Assembly (NCBI GenBank): GCA_021776615.1
Contig: JAJFFO010000017.1
Span: 1 to 64,000, forward strand
DNA length: 64,000 nucleotides
DNA from: Robiginitomaculum sp.
GTDB lineage: Bacteria > Pseudomonadota > Alphaproteobacteria > Caulobacterales > Maricaulaceae
Direction: 5' to 3'
Part shown: one piece after another, positions 53,527 through 63,318 of the stretch
How positions within the stretch are numbered: the first letter of the stretch is position 1
How the letters are laid out: every line of letters starts with the position of its first letter
Made by a program: the position numbers and the translations under genes
The notes under the pieces: model-generated
Seen by the model: only the letters and a program-made list of their open reading frames with translations
The model's database searches: none
Told to the model about the DNA's origin: nothing

Positions 53527-54399
53527 ATGAAAGGGATCATACTGGCTGGCGGCGCGGGAACGCGCCTGCACCCAATGACCAAAGTGGTGTCGAAGCAGTT
53601 ATTGCCAGTCTATGACAAGCCAATGATCTATTATCCGCTGACCACCCTGATGTTGGCGGGCATTAAAGATATTTTGCTGATTTCAACGCCGCAGGATTTG
53701 CAAAACTTCCAAACCTTATTGGGCGATGGCAGCGATATCGGCATTAACATTTCTTATCTCGAACAGCCCGATCCTGGTGGACTGGCGCAAGCCTACACGC
53801 TGGGGGCAGACTTTGTTGACAATCAACCTTCGGCCTTGATTTTGGGCGATAATATTTTTCATGGCCATGGCCTGAGTGCGCTTATGGGCCATGCTCAACG
53901 CCATGCCGACGGGGCCAGCGTTTTTGCCTATCGGGTGCGCGATGCCAGCCGTTATGGGGTGGTCAGTTTCGACGCCGCCGACAAGGTTCAGTCTTTGGAG
54001 GAAAAGCCAGCCAATCCGCGGTCCAATTGGGCGGTGACCGGTCTGTACTTTTATGACGGCAAAGCGCCGGAATATGCGGCCAATTTGCAGCCCTCCGCGC
54101 GCGGCGAGCTGGAAATCACCGATCTCAATAAAAAATATCTTGAAGCGGGCAATTTGCGGGTGGAAAAAATGGGGCGCGGCTTCGCCTGGCTGGACACCGG
54201 CACGCCAAACTCATTGTCCAGCGCCGGGGAATTCATCAAAACCCTGGCCAATCGTCAGGGCGCGCAAATCGGCTCCCCCGAAGAAACCGCGTTTCATATG
54301 GATTTTATTGATGCCGCGCAATTGGCTGCCTGCGCCAAGGGCATGGAAAATTCCGACTATGGAAAATATTTGATCTCCATTGCCAATGAAGCGTCATAA
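53527..54399 (+). CDS. rfbA: Glucose-1-phosphate thymidylyltransferase
   Basis: A 290-residue RmlA enzyme that forms dTDP-glucose, first step to dTDP-rhamnose. Motifs: GIILAGGAGTRLHPMTKVVSKQLLPVYDKPMI at the start (GxGTRL and the lysine), LGDNIFHG, and VISFD-EKP with WAVTGLYFYDG. ATG at 53527 is the real start; the frame runs 23 codons further upstream without support. It is divergent from the AGE-family gene and convergent with rfbC, with a 14-bp gap. Confidence 0.95.
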   Translation: MKGIILAGGAGTRLHPMTKVVSKQLLPVYDKPMIYYPLTTLMLAGIKDILLISTPQDLQNFQTLLGDGSDIGINISYLEQPDPGGLAQAYTLGADFVDNQPSALILGDNIFHGHGLSALMGHAQRHADGASVFAYRVRDASRYGVVSFDAADKVQSLEEKPANPRSNWAVTGLYFYDGKAPEYAANLQPSARGELEITDLNKKYLEAGNLRVEKMGRGFAWLDTGTPNSLSSAGEFIKTLANRQGAQIGSPEETAFHMDFIDAAQLAACAKGMENSDYGKYLISIANEAS

Positions 54400-54413
54400 A
54401 CGCGCAGTTTTGA

Positions 54414-54959
54414 TCAAAAAGGCGAGGAGAACTCGGCAAATAGCGGCAATTCTGCGTCTTTAGGCGACAAAATTGGAGCGCCGGTCAGCCGCCAATCAAT
54501 GGCCAAATCCGGATCGTCCCAACGCAGGCCTTGATCATGAGCGGGCGCATAATTTTCGCTGACCTTATAAGCGATTTCCGTATGGTCTTCCAAGGTGCAA
54601 AAGCCATGGGCAAAGCCGACAGGAATGAATAATTGCTTCCAATTACTGGCCGAAAGCACCAGCGAAAAATGCTGCCCATAGGTCGGTGATTTAACGCGCA
54701 AATCCACCGCCACATCCACGATAGAGCCGCGCAAAACCCGCACCAATTTGTCTTGCGCGGAGGGTGGCGTTTGAAAATGCAGGCCGCGCACCACGCCTTT
54801 GTGCTTTGAATAAGACTGATTGTCCTGCACCAAGGGTTTATCAAATCCGGCGGCGCGAAGATTAGCCGCATTATAGGTTTCGCTAAAGAAACCACGATCA
54901 TCTTCGTGCCGGGCTGGCGTTATCACCAATAGCCCCTCAATGTCGGCTTTTTCGATCAT
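54414..54959 (-). CDS. rfbC: dTDP-4-dehydrorhamnose 3,5-epimerase
   Basis: A 181-residue RmlC cupin-fold epimerase. The start IEGLLVITPARHEDDRGFFSETYN is normal for the family. The catalytic histidine and aspartate lie in QDNQSYSKHKGVVRGLHFQ and the DVAVDLRVKSPTYGQH region. It is encoded opposite to rfbA and divergent from rfbB. The pathway thus occupies three adjacent genes in alternate orientations. Confidence 0.95.
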   Translation of the reverse strand: MIEKADIEGLLVITPARHEDDRGFFSETYNAANLRAAGFDKPLVQDNQSYSKHKGVVRGLHFQTPPSAQDKLVRVLRGSIVDVAVDLRVKSPTYGQHFSLVLSASNWKQLFIPVGFAHGFCTLEDHTEIAYKVSENYAPAHDQGLRWDDPDLAIDWRLTGAPILSPKDAELPLFAEFSSPF

Positions 54960-55124
54960 GCTGCTTTATCGTACCATTTTTCCGCCATGGACTGCCCCTC
55001 TGCCTGAATTTCCACGCCGGGGCAATGCAATTGGTGTTGATTGAAACACTCGGTCGCTTATTGTCAGCCAACACTCTGCCTTTGCGGCAGGGTTTCGAAA
55101 ATGGTCAATATTGGCAGGGGCAAA

Positions 55125-56168
55125 ATGAAAATACTGGTGACCGGCGGCGCAGGGTTTATTGGCTCGGCATTATGCCGCTATCTGATCTCAAAAATTGGCG
55201 CGCACGTGGTCAATGTTGATGCTCTGACCTATGCCGCCAATTTGCACTCGCTGGAAAGCATAAACGAACACCCACATTATCAGTTTGTAAAAGCTGATAT
55301 TTGTGACCAGGCCGCCATGCAAAAAGTGTTTGCCGAGACGGCACCGGATGCGGTCATGCATTTGGCCGCCGAAAGCCATGTGGACCGCTCGATCACCGGG
55401 GCCGGCGACTTTATCCAGACCAATATCGTCGGCAGTTTTACCTTGCTCGAAGTGGCAAAAGCATATTGGCACAACCTGCCGGACGCCAAAAAATCCGCCT
55501 TTCGGTTTTTGCAAGTCTCCACCGATGAAGTCTATGGCTCGCTTGGTCAAGACGGCTTGTTTTGCGAGAACACCGCTTACGATCCCTCCTCGCCCTATTC
55601 CGCCAGCAAAGCGGCATCGGACCATTTGGTGCAGGCATGGCACCGCACCTATGGCTTCCCGGCGCTGATCTCCAATTGTTCCAACAATTATGGGCCGTGC
55701 CAATTCCCGGAAAAGCTCATTCCATTAGTACTGATCAATGCGCTGCACGGCAAACCATTGCCGGTCTATGGCGATGGCTCCAATATTCGCGATTGGCTGT
55801 ATGTCGAGGATCATGCGCGGGCGCTTTATCTGGTGTTGACCAAAGGGCGATTGGGCGAAAAATATAATGTCGGGGGCCGCAATGAGCGCACCAATTTGCA
55901 GGTCGTGCATTGTATTTGCGATGTGTTGGACGATTTGCGCCCGGTCGCTCGGCCACGCCGGGAATTAATCACCTATGTTACCGACCGGCCCGGCCATGAC
56001 CAGCGTTATGCCATTGACGCCAGCAAGTTGGAAACCGAATTGGGTTGGGCTGCACAAGACGATTTTGAAAGCGGCATGGCCAAAACCATTCGCTGGTATC
56101 TCGATAATGAGAATTGGTGGCGGCCCTTGCACGACAAAATCTATGGCGGCGAACGCTTGGGTCTTTAG
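55125..56168 (+). CDS. rfbB: dTDP-glucose 4,6-dehydratase
   Basis: A 347-residue short-chain dehydrogenase that converts dTDP-glucose to dTDP-4-keto-6-deoxyglucose. NAD loop: [11 protein letters not shown] (residues 6-16). The active-site trio is visible as STDEVYG and the YSASKAASD motif (Y, K). [20 protein letters not shown] is typical of RmlB. ATG at 55125 has AGGGG 4 nt upstream; longer in-frame starts lack one. The stop is embedded in a hairpin (56164-56182). rfbD is not adjacent. Confidence 0.95.
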   Translation: MKILVTGGAGFIGSALCRYLISKIGAHVVNVDALTYAANLHSLESINEHPHYQFVKADICDQAAMQKVFAETAPDAVMHLAAESHVDRSITGAGDFIQTNIVGSFTLLEVAKAYWHNLPDAKKSAFRFLQVSTDEVYGSLGQDGLFCENTAYDPSSPYSASKAASDHLVQAWHRTYGFPALISNCSNNYGPCQFPEKLIPLVLINALHGKPLPVYGDGSNIRDWLYVEDHARALYLVLTKGRLGEKYNVGGRNERTNLQVVHCICDVLDDLRPVARPRRELITYVTDRPGHDQRYAIDASKLETELGWAAQDDFESGMAKTIRWYLDNENWWRPLHDKIYGGERLGL

Positions 56169-56182
56169 GGTCAGGCCCTAAA
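56164..56182. terminator. Hairpin at the rfbB stop, shared with lysE
   Basis: TTTAGGG (56164-56170) and CCCTAAA (56176-56182) are perfect inverted copies around a 5-nt loop. It includes the rfbB stop codon, and the convergent LysE gene ends just beyond. There is no long T tract, so it may be a weak terminator or simply protect the ends of both messages. Confidence 0.45.
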
Positions 56183-56186
56183 CAAT

Positions 56187-56825
56187 CTAAGTCGGCAGTT
56201 TTGGCGAATAGCCGACAATAATCGCGGCGGTGAGGAATAATAAAAGCCCCATAACCAGATTGAATACCGTGGCACGGCGTCCATCGGTCAAATATTTATT
56301 CAACCCATCACCCGCCAACATCCACACCATGGACGCGAACAAACCTACGGAAGTAAATACCGCACCGATCACCAAAGCGCGCATCGCGGTACTGGAAGAA
56401 AGACCGATATAGGCCCCGGATGCGGACAGGCACATGATATAGGCCTTTGGATTGACCCATTGGAAAAGTACGGCCTCATAAAGTTTAAATGGCCGTCCGA
56501 CCTTCGCCTTTTTAGGCTTTGACGTGACCCGGCTATGATCCCAGGCGGCGCGCAAAAATTGCACCCCCATCCATGACAGCCAACCGGCACCGAGGATTTT
56601 GCTGATCGGCACCAACCATGGCAAAAACAACACCAGAATGCCAAGGCCGAAAACCGCCATCAGCATCATCAACTGAAAGCCGATTTGTACGCCAATTAGA
56701 TGCGGCATGGTGCGCCGCCAGCCATAAAGCGCGCCAGATGACATCAGCAATATATTATTCGGCCCCGGCGTAATGGCGCTAATGGCAGCAAAGCCAAACA
56801 TCGAAAAAAGTAGGGTTAGGTCCAT
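56187..56825 (-). CDS. LysE-family amino acid exporter
   Basis: A 212-residue membrane protein with six hydrophobic helices. The N-terminal AAISAITPGPNNILLMSSGALYGWRRTM with TPGPNN is the family signature, and QWVNPKAYIMCLSASGAY the conserved middle segment. Exports amino acids or homoserine lactones; exact substrate unknown. It follows the DUF998 gene by 27 bp on the same strand and could belong to the cysteine operon, in which an exporter of cysteine or O-acetylserine type would make sense (inference). Confidence 0.88.
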   Translation of the reverse strand: MDLTLLFSMFGFAAISAITPGPNNILLMSSGALYGWRRTMPHLIGVQIGFQLMMLMAVFGLGILVLFLPWLVPISKILGAGWLSWMGVQFLRAAWDHSRVTSKPKKAKVGRPFKLYEAVLFQWVNPKAYIMCLSASGAYIGLSSSTAMRALVIGAVFTSVGLFASMVWMLAGDGLNKYLTDGRRATVFNLVMGLLLFLTAAIIVGYSPKLPT

Positions 56826-56852
56826 GATGGCAATTTAATTGTTAACGTCAGA

Positions 56853-57485
56853 TCATGCATCAGATGTGGACGATTGCATTTTTGCGGACGCCGGTTGCCA
56901 AAGCGTTGCAAAGACAAACCAGCCCGCGAGAGAATATTCGGCCAACCTCTGCCAAGCACCTTTCCAGCCTTGCATATCGGGGGACAACATCATGAAAAAG
57001 CCGAGCGCGACCATAAGCAATGTCAGTATGGTTGCCGCAGAAAAGGCAAAGGAAGCTTGCTTACGCACGCCAAAGTAAATCGCGAAAAGGCCGGTCATAG
57101 CGCCCACATATTCAATCAACCCACCAAGATTGTGCAGGCTCTGGCGAGCGCTGCCCTCAGTCGGACACCCAGCATCACAGGAAAAGAAAAACGCGCCAAG
57201 ATAACCGATCGCTATGCCCAAAAGCAGCAAGGCCCCAAGTTTGGCGGTTGGGAGGCCTGAAAACTTTTGAAACAATCCAAAGACCAGAACAATCACCGCC
57301 AAGCCGATGGGCAAAAAACTGCCATATCTGATTAGCGTGGCGTGAGGTGCGCCGACGGCACCAAGCTCGCTCAAATAATTTGCGCTCGAAGAATACCCTT
57401 CCTGCATTGCCCCAATGATTTCCGGCAAAATAACGCCAGAACCAATGAGAACCAAAAGAGAGAGCCTGCTCAGTATTGTCATCAT
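56853..57485 (-). CDS. DUF998-family membrane protein
   Basis: A 210-residue protein with about six hydrophobic helices, and SSSANYLSELGAVGAPHATLIRYG near the N-terminus is typical of DUF998. FFFSCDAGCPTEGSARQSLHN gives a loop with two cysteines and a histidine that also fits the family. The function is unknown. ATG at 57485 comes right after the cysQ stop, inside the same operon. Confidence 0.8.
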   Translation of the reverse strand: MMTILSRLSLLVLIGSGVILPEIIGAMQEGYSSSANYLSELGAVGAPHATLIRYGSFLPIGLAVIVLVFGLFQKFSGLPTAKLGALLLLGIAIGYLGAFFFSCDAGCPTEGSARQSLHNLGGLIEYVGAMTGLFAIYFGVRKQASFAFSAATILTLLMVALGFFMMLSPDMQGWKGAWQRLAEYSLAGWFVFATLWQPASAKMQSSTSDA

Positions 57486-57487
57486 CA

Positions 57488-58327
57488 CTACGCCTTCTTC
57501 ATCTCGCCACCATAAGCGATAAAGCCGGGGTTGAGATAGGGTCGTTCCTGATCGTATTTGCCATACAAAAACGCTGAACCATCCAGATTTTCAACCCGGC
57601 CACCGGCGGCAGCCAATATAGCGTGCCCGGCCCCGGTATCCCATTCCATGGTCGGGCCATGGCGCGGATAGACATCGGCCTGCGCCTCGGCCAACAAGCA
57701 AAATTTTAGCGAGCTTCCCGCCGACACAGTATCTTGTACATCTTGCGCCATTAGCCATGCATCGGTCTGCGCGGCACGGTGGGATTTGGATGCCACCGCC
57801 ACCAGGCTTGCCTTATCGGCCTGCCGCACAGCAATGGTGGCCCGGCCTGTATCGTCAAATTTTTCGTGAACGGCGCAATCTATATCCACGGCCCATGCGC
57901 CATGGCCAATTTCGCCCTCATAATAGCGGCCGCGTGCCGGGGCATAAATCATCCCAAAAACCGGGCGCTTACGGTGAATAAGGCCGATATTGACGGTAAA
58001 ATCCGTACCGCCGCGAATAAATTCCTTGGTGCCGTCCAACGGGTCGACAAGGAAAAACTGCTCTTGCGCCGCTGGAACGTCGCCCGCCTCGGCGGCTTCT
58101 TCGGCGACCACAATAATGTCGGGTACAACGCGGCGCAAAGCTTCGAGCAATACCGCCTCAGCGCGGGTATCCGCCAGCGTTACCGGCGAGCCATCACCTT
58201 TAATCGTGTGATCGCCGCCGCCTTCGCGCACCGCCAAAATCACCCTGCCGGCCGCCAATACGGCGTCGCGCAGCACCGTCTTTTGTGCCTCAGACAATAT
58301 CGCCTTTGGCGCAATTGGCTCAGACAA
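57488..58327 (-). CDS. cysQ: 3'(2'),5'-bisphosphate nucleotidase CysQ
   Basis: A 279-residue Mg-dependent phosphatase of the inositol-monophosphatase fold that removes the 3' phosphate of PAP or PAPS. Metal-binding motifs are EEAAEAG near residue 79 and [22 protein letters not shown] near residue 98, with [15 protein letters not shown] at the end. The frame extends 47 codons upstream into cysNC. TTG at 58327 is chosen, since GGAG lies 7 nt upstream and gives the normal length. It overlaps the cysNC end by 8 bp. Confidence 0.92.
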   Translation of the reverse strand: MSEPIAPKAILSEAQKTVLRDAVLAAGRVILAVREGGGDHTIKGDGSPVTLADTRAEAVLLEALRRVVPDIIVVAEEAAEAGDVPAAQEQFFLVDPLDGTKEFIRGGTDFTVNIGLIHRKRPVFGMIYAPARGRYYEGEIGHGAWAVDIDCAVHEKFDDTGRATIAVRQADKASLVAVASKSHRAAQTDAWLMAQDVQDTVSAGSSLKFCLLAEAQADVYPRHGPTMEWDTGAGHAILAAAGGRVENLDGSAFLYGKYDQERPYLNPGFIAYGGEMKKA

Positions 58328-60203
58328 TACCCTTCTCCTCAAGCGCCGCATAAACCTGATCGGCCAATTCTTCGGGCGATAAATTACCGGCATGCAAATG
58401 AATGTCGGCATTTTGTGGCGGCTCATAGGGGCTATCAATGCCGGTGAAGTTTTTGATCTCGCCGGCACGGGCCTTTTTATAGAGGCCCTTTACGTCGCGC
58501 GCCTCGCAAATTTCCAGCGGCGCATCGACAAACACTTCAATAAATTCGCCCGCCTCGACCATTTGCCGAGCCATGCGCCGCTCAGAGCGAAATGGCGAAA
58601 TAAATGACACCATGACAATCAGACCGGCATCCAGCATGAGTTTGGAAACTTCAGAAACCCGGCGAATATTTTCCACCCGGTCAGCGTCGGTAAAACCCAA
58701 ATCGCGATTAAGGCCGTGGCGCACATTATCGCCATCGAGCAAATAGGTGTGATTGCCGCGATTATGTAGCTTTTTCTCCAGCATATTGGCGATTGTGGAT
58801 TTGCCCGAACCGGAAAGCCCGGTGAACCACAAAATGCATGGTTTTTGGCTTTTCTGTGCGGCACGAACTTCTTTGTCCACATGCATGGCCTGCCAATGCA
58901 CATTGTCAGCGCGGCGCAAACCAAAGGCGATCATGCCCGCACCAACGGTTTCATTGGTCAATTTATCGACCAGAATGAACCCGCCCATATCGCGATTGTT
59001 CTCAAAGGTGTCGAAAACCACCGTCTGGTCGAGGGCAATATTGCAATAGCCGGTCTCGTTAAAACCGAGAGAGGTGCCCGCACTGTGGCTATTATCTTCG
59101 TAATTGATCACGTGTTTTAACGCGGTAATCGACGCATTTACCGTTTGCGCGCCGAGGCGCAATTGCAATTGCCGGCCGGGCAGCAAGGCTTTTTGGTGCA
59201 TCCAGATAATATGGGCGGCGAATTGATCGCTAATCAGTGCCGGATCATCGGCGGCGCTGATGACATTGCCGCGACTAATGTCCACCTCATCATTCAACGT
59301 TACGGTCACGGCCTCGCCAACGCCCGCGCTCATGGCTTTGCCGTCCGGCGTCAGGATGGAGGCAATGCTCGACACTTCGCCCGATGGCCCGATGCGAACC
59401 TTATCGCCAATGGACACTGCACCGGCGCTAATACCGCCGCTAAAGCCGCGAAAATTCAAATCCGGGCGGTTGACCATTTGCACTGGCAGGCGAAACGCCT
59501 CGCCTTTGCGATCGTGACTAACGTCAACCGTTTCAAGATAATCGAGCAAGGTTGGCCCGTCATACCAGGGTGTGTCACTGCTATTGGCCGAAATATTATC
59601 CCCGGCCAGTGCCGAAAGCGGGATCGCGGTAATATCGCAATTTCCAGTGTTCAGGGCATCAAGATTTTGTGCAAATTGCCGGTAATCCGCCTCAATGGCG
59701 TCAAAAGTCTCTTGCGCATAGCCCATCAAATCCATCTTATTGACCGCCAATACCAGATGGCGAATGCCCATTAAGGATACGATGGTGCTATGGCGCTTGG
59801 TTTGTAAGCTTAAGCCCTTGCGCGCGTCGACCAGCAGGATCGCCACGTCCGAATTCGACGCTCCGGTGGCCATATTGCGGGTATACTGCTCGTGTCCCGG
59901 CGTGTCGGCAACGATGAATTTGCGCTTGGGTGTGGAGAAATATCGATAGGCCACGTCAATGGTGATGCCCTGGTCGCGCTCGGCCATTAGCCCGTCAACC
60001 AGCAAGGAATAATCCAACGCCTTGCCCGCCCGGCCGCCGGTCTTGCTTTGGCTTTTTAGCGCCGCCAGACCGTCTTCCGTGACCTCGTCGCAATCGTATA
60101 ATAAATGGCCGATCAGCGTGCTTTTGCCATCGTCGACACTGCCGCAGGTCAAAAACCGCAACAGACCTTTTTGCGCCTGTGCCTTTGTGTTGCCGCTGCC
60201 CAT
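58320..60203 (-). CDS. cysN: Fused CysN/CysC: ATP sulfurylase GTPase subunit and APS kinase
   Basis: A 627-residue bifunctional protein of sulfate activation. The N-terminal GTPase domain has P-loop [10 protein letters not shown] (residues 20-29), [13 protein letters not shown] (G3) and NKMDL (G4), so with CysD it makes APS. The C-terminal APS kinase domain has its P-loop GLSGSGKST at 462-470, followed by [15 protein letters not shown], and makes PAPS. Start ATG at 60203 shares one base with the cysD stop (TAATG). The fusion is the usual NodQ-like form in alphaproteobacteria. Confidence 0.96.
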   Translation of the reverse strand: MGSGNTKAQAQKGLLRFLTCGSVDDGKSTLIGHLLYDCDEVTEDGLAALKSQSKTGGRAGKALDYSLLVDGLMAERDQGITIDVAYRYFSTPKRKFIVADTPGHEQYTRNMATGASNSDVAILLVDARKGLSLQTKRHSTIVSLMGIRHLVLAVNKMDLMGYAQETFDAIEADYRQFAQNLDALNTGNCDITAIPLSALAGDNISANSSDTPWYDGPTLLDYLETVDVSHDRKGEAFRLPVQMVNRPDLNFRGFSGGISAGAVSIGDKVRIGPSGEVSSIASILTPDGKAMSAGVGEAVTVTLNDEVDISRGNVISAADDPALISDQFAAHIIWMHQKALLPGRQLQLRLGAQTVNASITALKHVINYEDNSHSAGTSLGFNETGYCNIALDQTVVFDTFENNRDMGGFILVDKLTNETVGAGMIAFGLRRADNVHWQAMHVDKEVRAAQKSQKPCILWFTGLSGSGKSTIANMLEKKLHNRGNHTYLLDGDNVRHGLNRDLGFTDADRVENIRRVSEVSKLMLDAGLIVMVSFISPFRSERRMARQMVEAGEFIEVFVDAPLEICEARDVKGLYKKARAGEIKNFTGIDSPYEPPQNADIHLHAGNLSPEELADQVYAALEEKGIV

Positions 60204-61105
60204 TAGAAATAACCTTCTTGTTTTTTCTTTTCCATCGAGCCGACTTCATCATGATCAATGGCCCGATTGGCGCGCTCCGACAGGCGCGATGTATTCACTT
60301 CATGGATGACTTGCTCAAGATTGGTTGCTTCCGATTCAACCGCGCCGCTTAATGGATAACAACCCAAAGTGCGAAAACGCACCATGCGTTCTTCCACTTC
60401 GCCCGGCTCCACCGGCAAGCGCTCATCGTCGACCAAAATCAACATGCCATCGCGCTTTACCACCGGGCGCGGCGCGGCAAAATACAGTGGCACCAACGGG
60501 ATATTCTCCGCCTCAATATAGCTCCACACGTCCAATTCCGTCCAATTGGACATCGGAAACGCCCGCACGCTTTCGCCGCGATTAATCCGGCCATTTAGCA
60601 AATTCCAAAGTTCCGGGCGCTGATTTTTGGCATCCCAGCGATGATTTTTGGTGCGAAACGAGAAGATACGCTCTTTGGCCCGCGACGCCTCTTCGTCTCT
60701 GCGCGCGCCGCCAATGGCCACATCGAAACCATGCTCACTTAACGCTTCTTTCAACGCCGCCGTTTTCATCACGTCGGTATAGCGCGCACTGCCATGGGAA
60801 AACGGCGTGATGCCCGCTTCCACGCCAGCAGTATTGGTATGGACCAGCAAATCAAGATCGTATTTTTTAACCATGGCTTCGCGAAATTTAATCATCTCGC
60901 GAAATTTCCATGTGGTATCCACATGCAATAGCGGGAACGGCAATTTTGACGGCGCAAACGCCTTCATCGCCAAATGTAACAACACCGCTGAGTCCTTGCC
61001 GATGGAATACATCAATACCGGCTTTTCAAACTGGGCTGCGACTTCGCGCAAAATCATAATGCTTTGCGCTTCAAGCTGCTGTAAATATGCTGGTTTTTGC
61101 GCCAT
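60203..61105 (-). CDS. cysD: Sulfate adenylyltransferase small subunit
   Basis: A 300-residue PAPS-reductase-fold subunit of ATP sulfurylase. The SGKDS-like nucleotide motif is [14 protein letters not shown] near residue 35. [19 protein letters not shown] and [19 protein letters not shown] are hallmarks of CysD. ATG at 61105 gives the usual start [14 protein letters not shown]; a TTG five codons upstream has no support. Probable first gene of cysD-cysNC-cysQ-DUF998-lysE. Confidence 0.95.
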   Translation of the reverse strand: MAQKPAYLQQLEAQSIMILREVAAQFEKPVLMYSIGKDSAVLLHLAMKAFAPSKLPFPLLHVDTTWKFREMIKFREAMVKKYDLDLLVHTNTAGVEAGITPFSHGSARYTDVMKTAALKEALSEHGFDVAIGGARRDEEASRAKERIFSFRTKNHRWDAKNQRPELWNLLNGRINRGESVRAFPMSNWTELDVWSYIEAENIPLVPLYFAAPRPVVKRDGMLILVDDERLPVEPGEVEERMVRFRTLGCYPLSGAVESEATNLEQVIHEVNTSRLSERANRAIDHDEVGSMEKKKQEGYF

Positions 61106-61205
61106 GGTGCGGGCTTTCAAATATTGTTCAATGTCTGGTTACTTGGCCTGTTGCGCGGGTTTAACCGCCACGTCGCGCAATCACAACCGATAAAGGCGAT
61201 TTGCG

Positions 61206-62648
61206 CTATGGTTGCGGCTGTATTTGGGTGTGTTGGCGCAAAATATCATAAAAATCGCGGACCATGATGACATATTCCCGGCCTTGGCGACCATGGGCAT
61301 AGCCGTGTTTTAATTCGCTATAGACTTTTGAGTCTTCCATATCAGCCAACACCTCGCGTACTTCTCGCCAATGATCGGGGTTAAGGCCGCGTTTTGCCGC
61401 CAATTCCCGCGCATCCATCATATGACCATACCCCATATTATACGCAAGAAGCGCAAACCAGATACGCTCCCCCTCCTCTATGTCCGGCGGCAATCGGCGC
61501 AAGAGCCGCGCCAGATAACGCGCCCCGCCATTGATCGATTGCGCCGGGTCCAGCCGATTGCTGACCCCGGCTTCAAGAGCGGTGATGCGGGTGAGCATCA
61601 TCATCCCACGCACGCCGGTTTTGCTGCGCGCCTCCGGCTGCCAATGGCTTTCGCGCCACGACAAGGCAGCTAATAGCTCCCACGGCAATTTATAACGTGC
61701 ACCGGCTTTTTCAAACAAACCCTGATAACGCGGCAAAAGACTGCGCACGGCACGGCGCATACGGGCAATATCAACATAATCAAATTCGGCGTCCGGCACC
61801 CAAAAATAACGCTCATCCAGCTTTTCCACCAATGTCTCGGTTGCCGGCAAAGCAAACCAGGCGTCCAAATCGCGCTGCAAGCTGGCATTACGCCAGGTTT
61901 TATTGCCACCAAGCACCCAGGCAATCGGCTGTGACGCCCCAATCGTCATCGGGCTGACCAATTGCGGTAAATAGCGTTGATTAATCGCAAACACATGGGA
62001 GTCAGCCAATGTACAAAAGCCTCCGCGCTTTGCGATTTGGGCCAATAACGCCTCTACCGAGGCCCCTTTGGTCACTTCAAATTGCAAACCCGGCACTTCC
62101 GCCTGCACTTGCCGCAACACTTCCAGATAGGATGAACCATGGGCAATGCGTAAATCAGTCTCGGCCAATTGCGCCATCACCAGCGGCTTGGACCCCCGGC
62201 GTGGGCACACCAGCCGCGTTTGCGCCTGCCAATAGGGCGGGCCAAAATAAAATCGCGTCTTGCGGGTCTTTGTAATGGTAAGACCGGCAGCGGCAATATC
62301 GGCCCGGTCATCAGCCACTGCTTGCAATACGCCCTCAATGGTTGGCGCGGTCAGCATTTCCAGCTCAAGGCCCAGATGGGCGGCATAGGCAGCGGCGAGG
62401 GCGTATTCAAACCCGGCTTCGCCATCACGGCCCTCATAATAGGTGGTTGGCGAATTAAGCGTTACCACGCGCAAGACGCCGCGTTTTTGTGCTTCGAGCA
62501 ATACCGAACCCTGATGCGGCTCGCGCGCCCCACAGGCACTTAACATCAGCAACAGCCCCAATATCGGCAAAAACAGCATTGCCTTTAACGCAGTGCTAAG
62601 CAGCTTTGCGGTATGGTCTGCCAAATTATCCACGCAGGACACGGTCAT
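61206..62648 (-). CDS. mltF: Membrane-bound lytic murein transglycosylase MltF
   Basis: A lytic transglycosylase of about 480 residues that cuts glycan strands. The N-terminal lipobox is LLMLSACG, placing it in the outer membrane. An ABC-binding-protein-like (SBP_bac_3) domain runs from RGVLRVVTLNSPTTYYEG. The C-terminal SLT domain has the catalytic glutamate in ALSWRESHW and GVRGMMMLT. The start is uncertain (ATG at 62648, GTG at 62633 or ATG at 62579), because the long N-terminus overlaps the divergent gene. Works with AnmK in wall turnover. Confidence 0.92.
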   Translation of the reverse strand: MTVSCVDNLADHTAKLLSTALKAMLFLPILGLLLMLSACGAREPHQGSVLLEAQKRGVLRVVTLNSPTTYYEGRDGEAGFEYALAAAYAAHLGLELEMLTAPTIEGVLQAVADDRADIAAAGLTITKTRKTRFYFGPPYWQAQTRLVCPRRGSKPLVMAQLAETDLRIAHGSSYLEVLRQVQAEVPGLQFEVTKGASVEALLAQIAKRGGFCTLADSHVFAINQRYLPQLVSPMTIGASQPIAWVLGGNKTWRNASLQRDLDAWFALPATETLVEKLDERYFWVPDAEFDYVDIARMRRAVRSLLPRYQGLFEKAGARYKLPWELLAALSWRESHWQPEARSKTGVRGMMMLTRITALEAGVSNRLDPAQSINGGARYLARLLRRLPPDIEEGERIWFALLAYNMGYGHMMDARELAAKRGLNPDHWREVREVLADMEDSKVYSELKHGYAHGRQGREYVIMVRDFYDILRQHTQIQPQP

Positions 62649-63204
62649 GGTCAAAGCAGTCTTTCACAAAAACCAGCGCGTTTACGTTAAACCCGTCGGT
62701 ACCTGGGCAGTAATAGAGCAAATCAAGCCCCAATGGGTCAAGAATATGGAAGAACCGCTTCGAATTTTTTACGAAGTGGGCCTTGGGCGCGATTTTGCCG
62801 CCGACGAACTCACCGGCGAAGAGCGCGATAAAAGCGCCAGCCCGGTCAAAAAACAAAACTGGCGGATTATGCGCACCCGCAATAAATGGCAAACTTCTGA
62901 GGAATGCGCCCACCACCCGTTTCCGGGCACTTTTCCGGTCGTGGTGACCGACGCCAAGGATTGGGGCGGTTGGCGCACGCCGGGGGCGGAATATGATCGC
63001 GACCCGCAAGCGGTGGAGTTGCAGGCCCGCATTATGAGCAATGGCTTGCGCCTGCTGACCATTGCCGAGCGTCTGGCCAATGCGGTTGATGCAGACGCCG
63101 CCAATGCCTCCGCAGATTTGGTCGAACTGGCCCGCGAGGCCCGGTCGGTTTCGCGCTTTATTCATGATATCCCGGCAGCAGAACCGGCAGTGGCCGCAGA
63201 ATAA
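62647..63204 (+). CDS. Conserved hypothetical protein
   Basis: A 185-residue soluble protein that I cannot assign. It is basic at the start (MVKAVFHKNQRVYVKPVGTW), with a tryptophan-rich middle (KNQNWRIMRTRNKWQ, DWGGWRTPG) and a helical C-terminus ending in Ala/Glu. AGGA precedes ATG at 62647. It is divergent from mltF and 114 bp from nadA, in the same direction as nadA. The reading frame, composition and ribosome site support a real gene. Confidence 0.7.
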   Translation: MVKAVFHKNQRVYVKPVGTWAVIEQIKPQWVKNMEEPLRIFYEVGLGRDFAADELTGEERDKSASPVKKQNWRIMRTRNKWQTSEECAHHPFPGTFPVVVTDAKDWGGWRTPGAEYDRDPQAVELQARIMSNGLRLLTIAERLANAVDADAANASADLVELAREARSVSRFIHDIPAAEPAVAAE

Positions 63205-63240
63205 TTCTCACATAATTCTCATATAAATTTCGCTTAATTC

Positions 63241-63269
63241 TTGCACTCTATTTGTGCTGGTCCTATATC
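63241..63269 (+). promoter_or_regulatory. Candidate promoter for nadA
   Basis: TTGCAC (63241-63246) and TATATC (63264-63269) are separated by exactly 17 bp, 50 bp before the nadA start. Just upstream, ATAATTCTCACATAATTCTC is a short direct repeat that may help an AT-rich up element. No known NadR- or NrtR-type operator was recognised. Confidence 0.5.
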
Positions 63270-63318
63270 CAGTCTGGGACCATTGCGCATATGCGGCTAA
63301 GCCCCGCTGGAGAATAGA

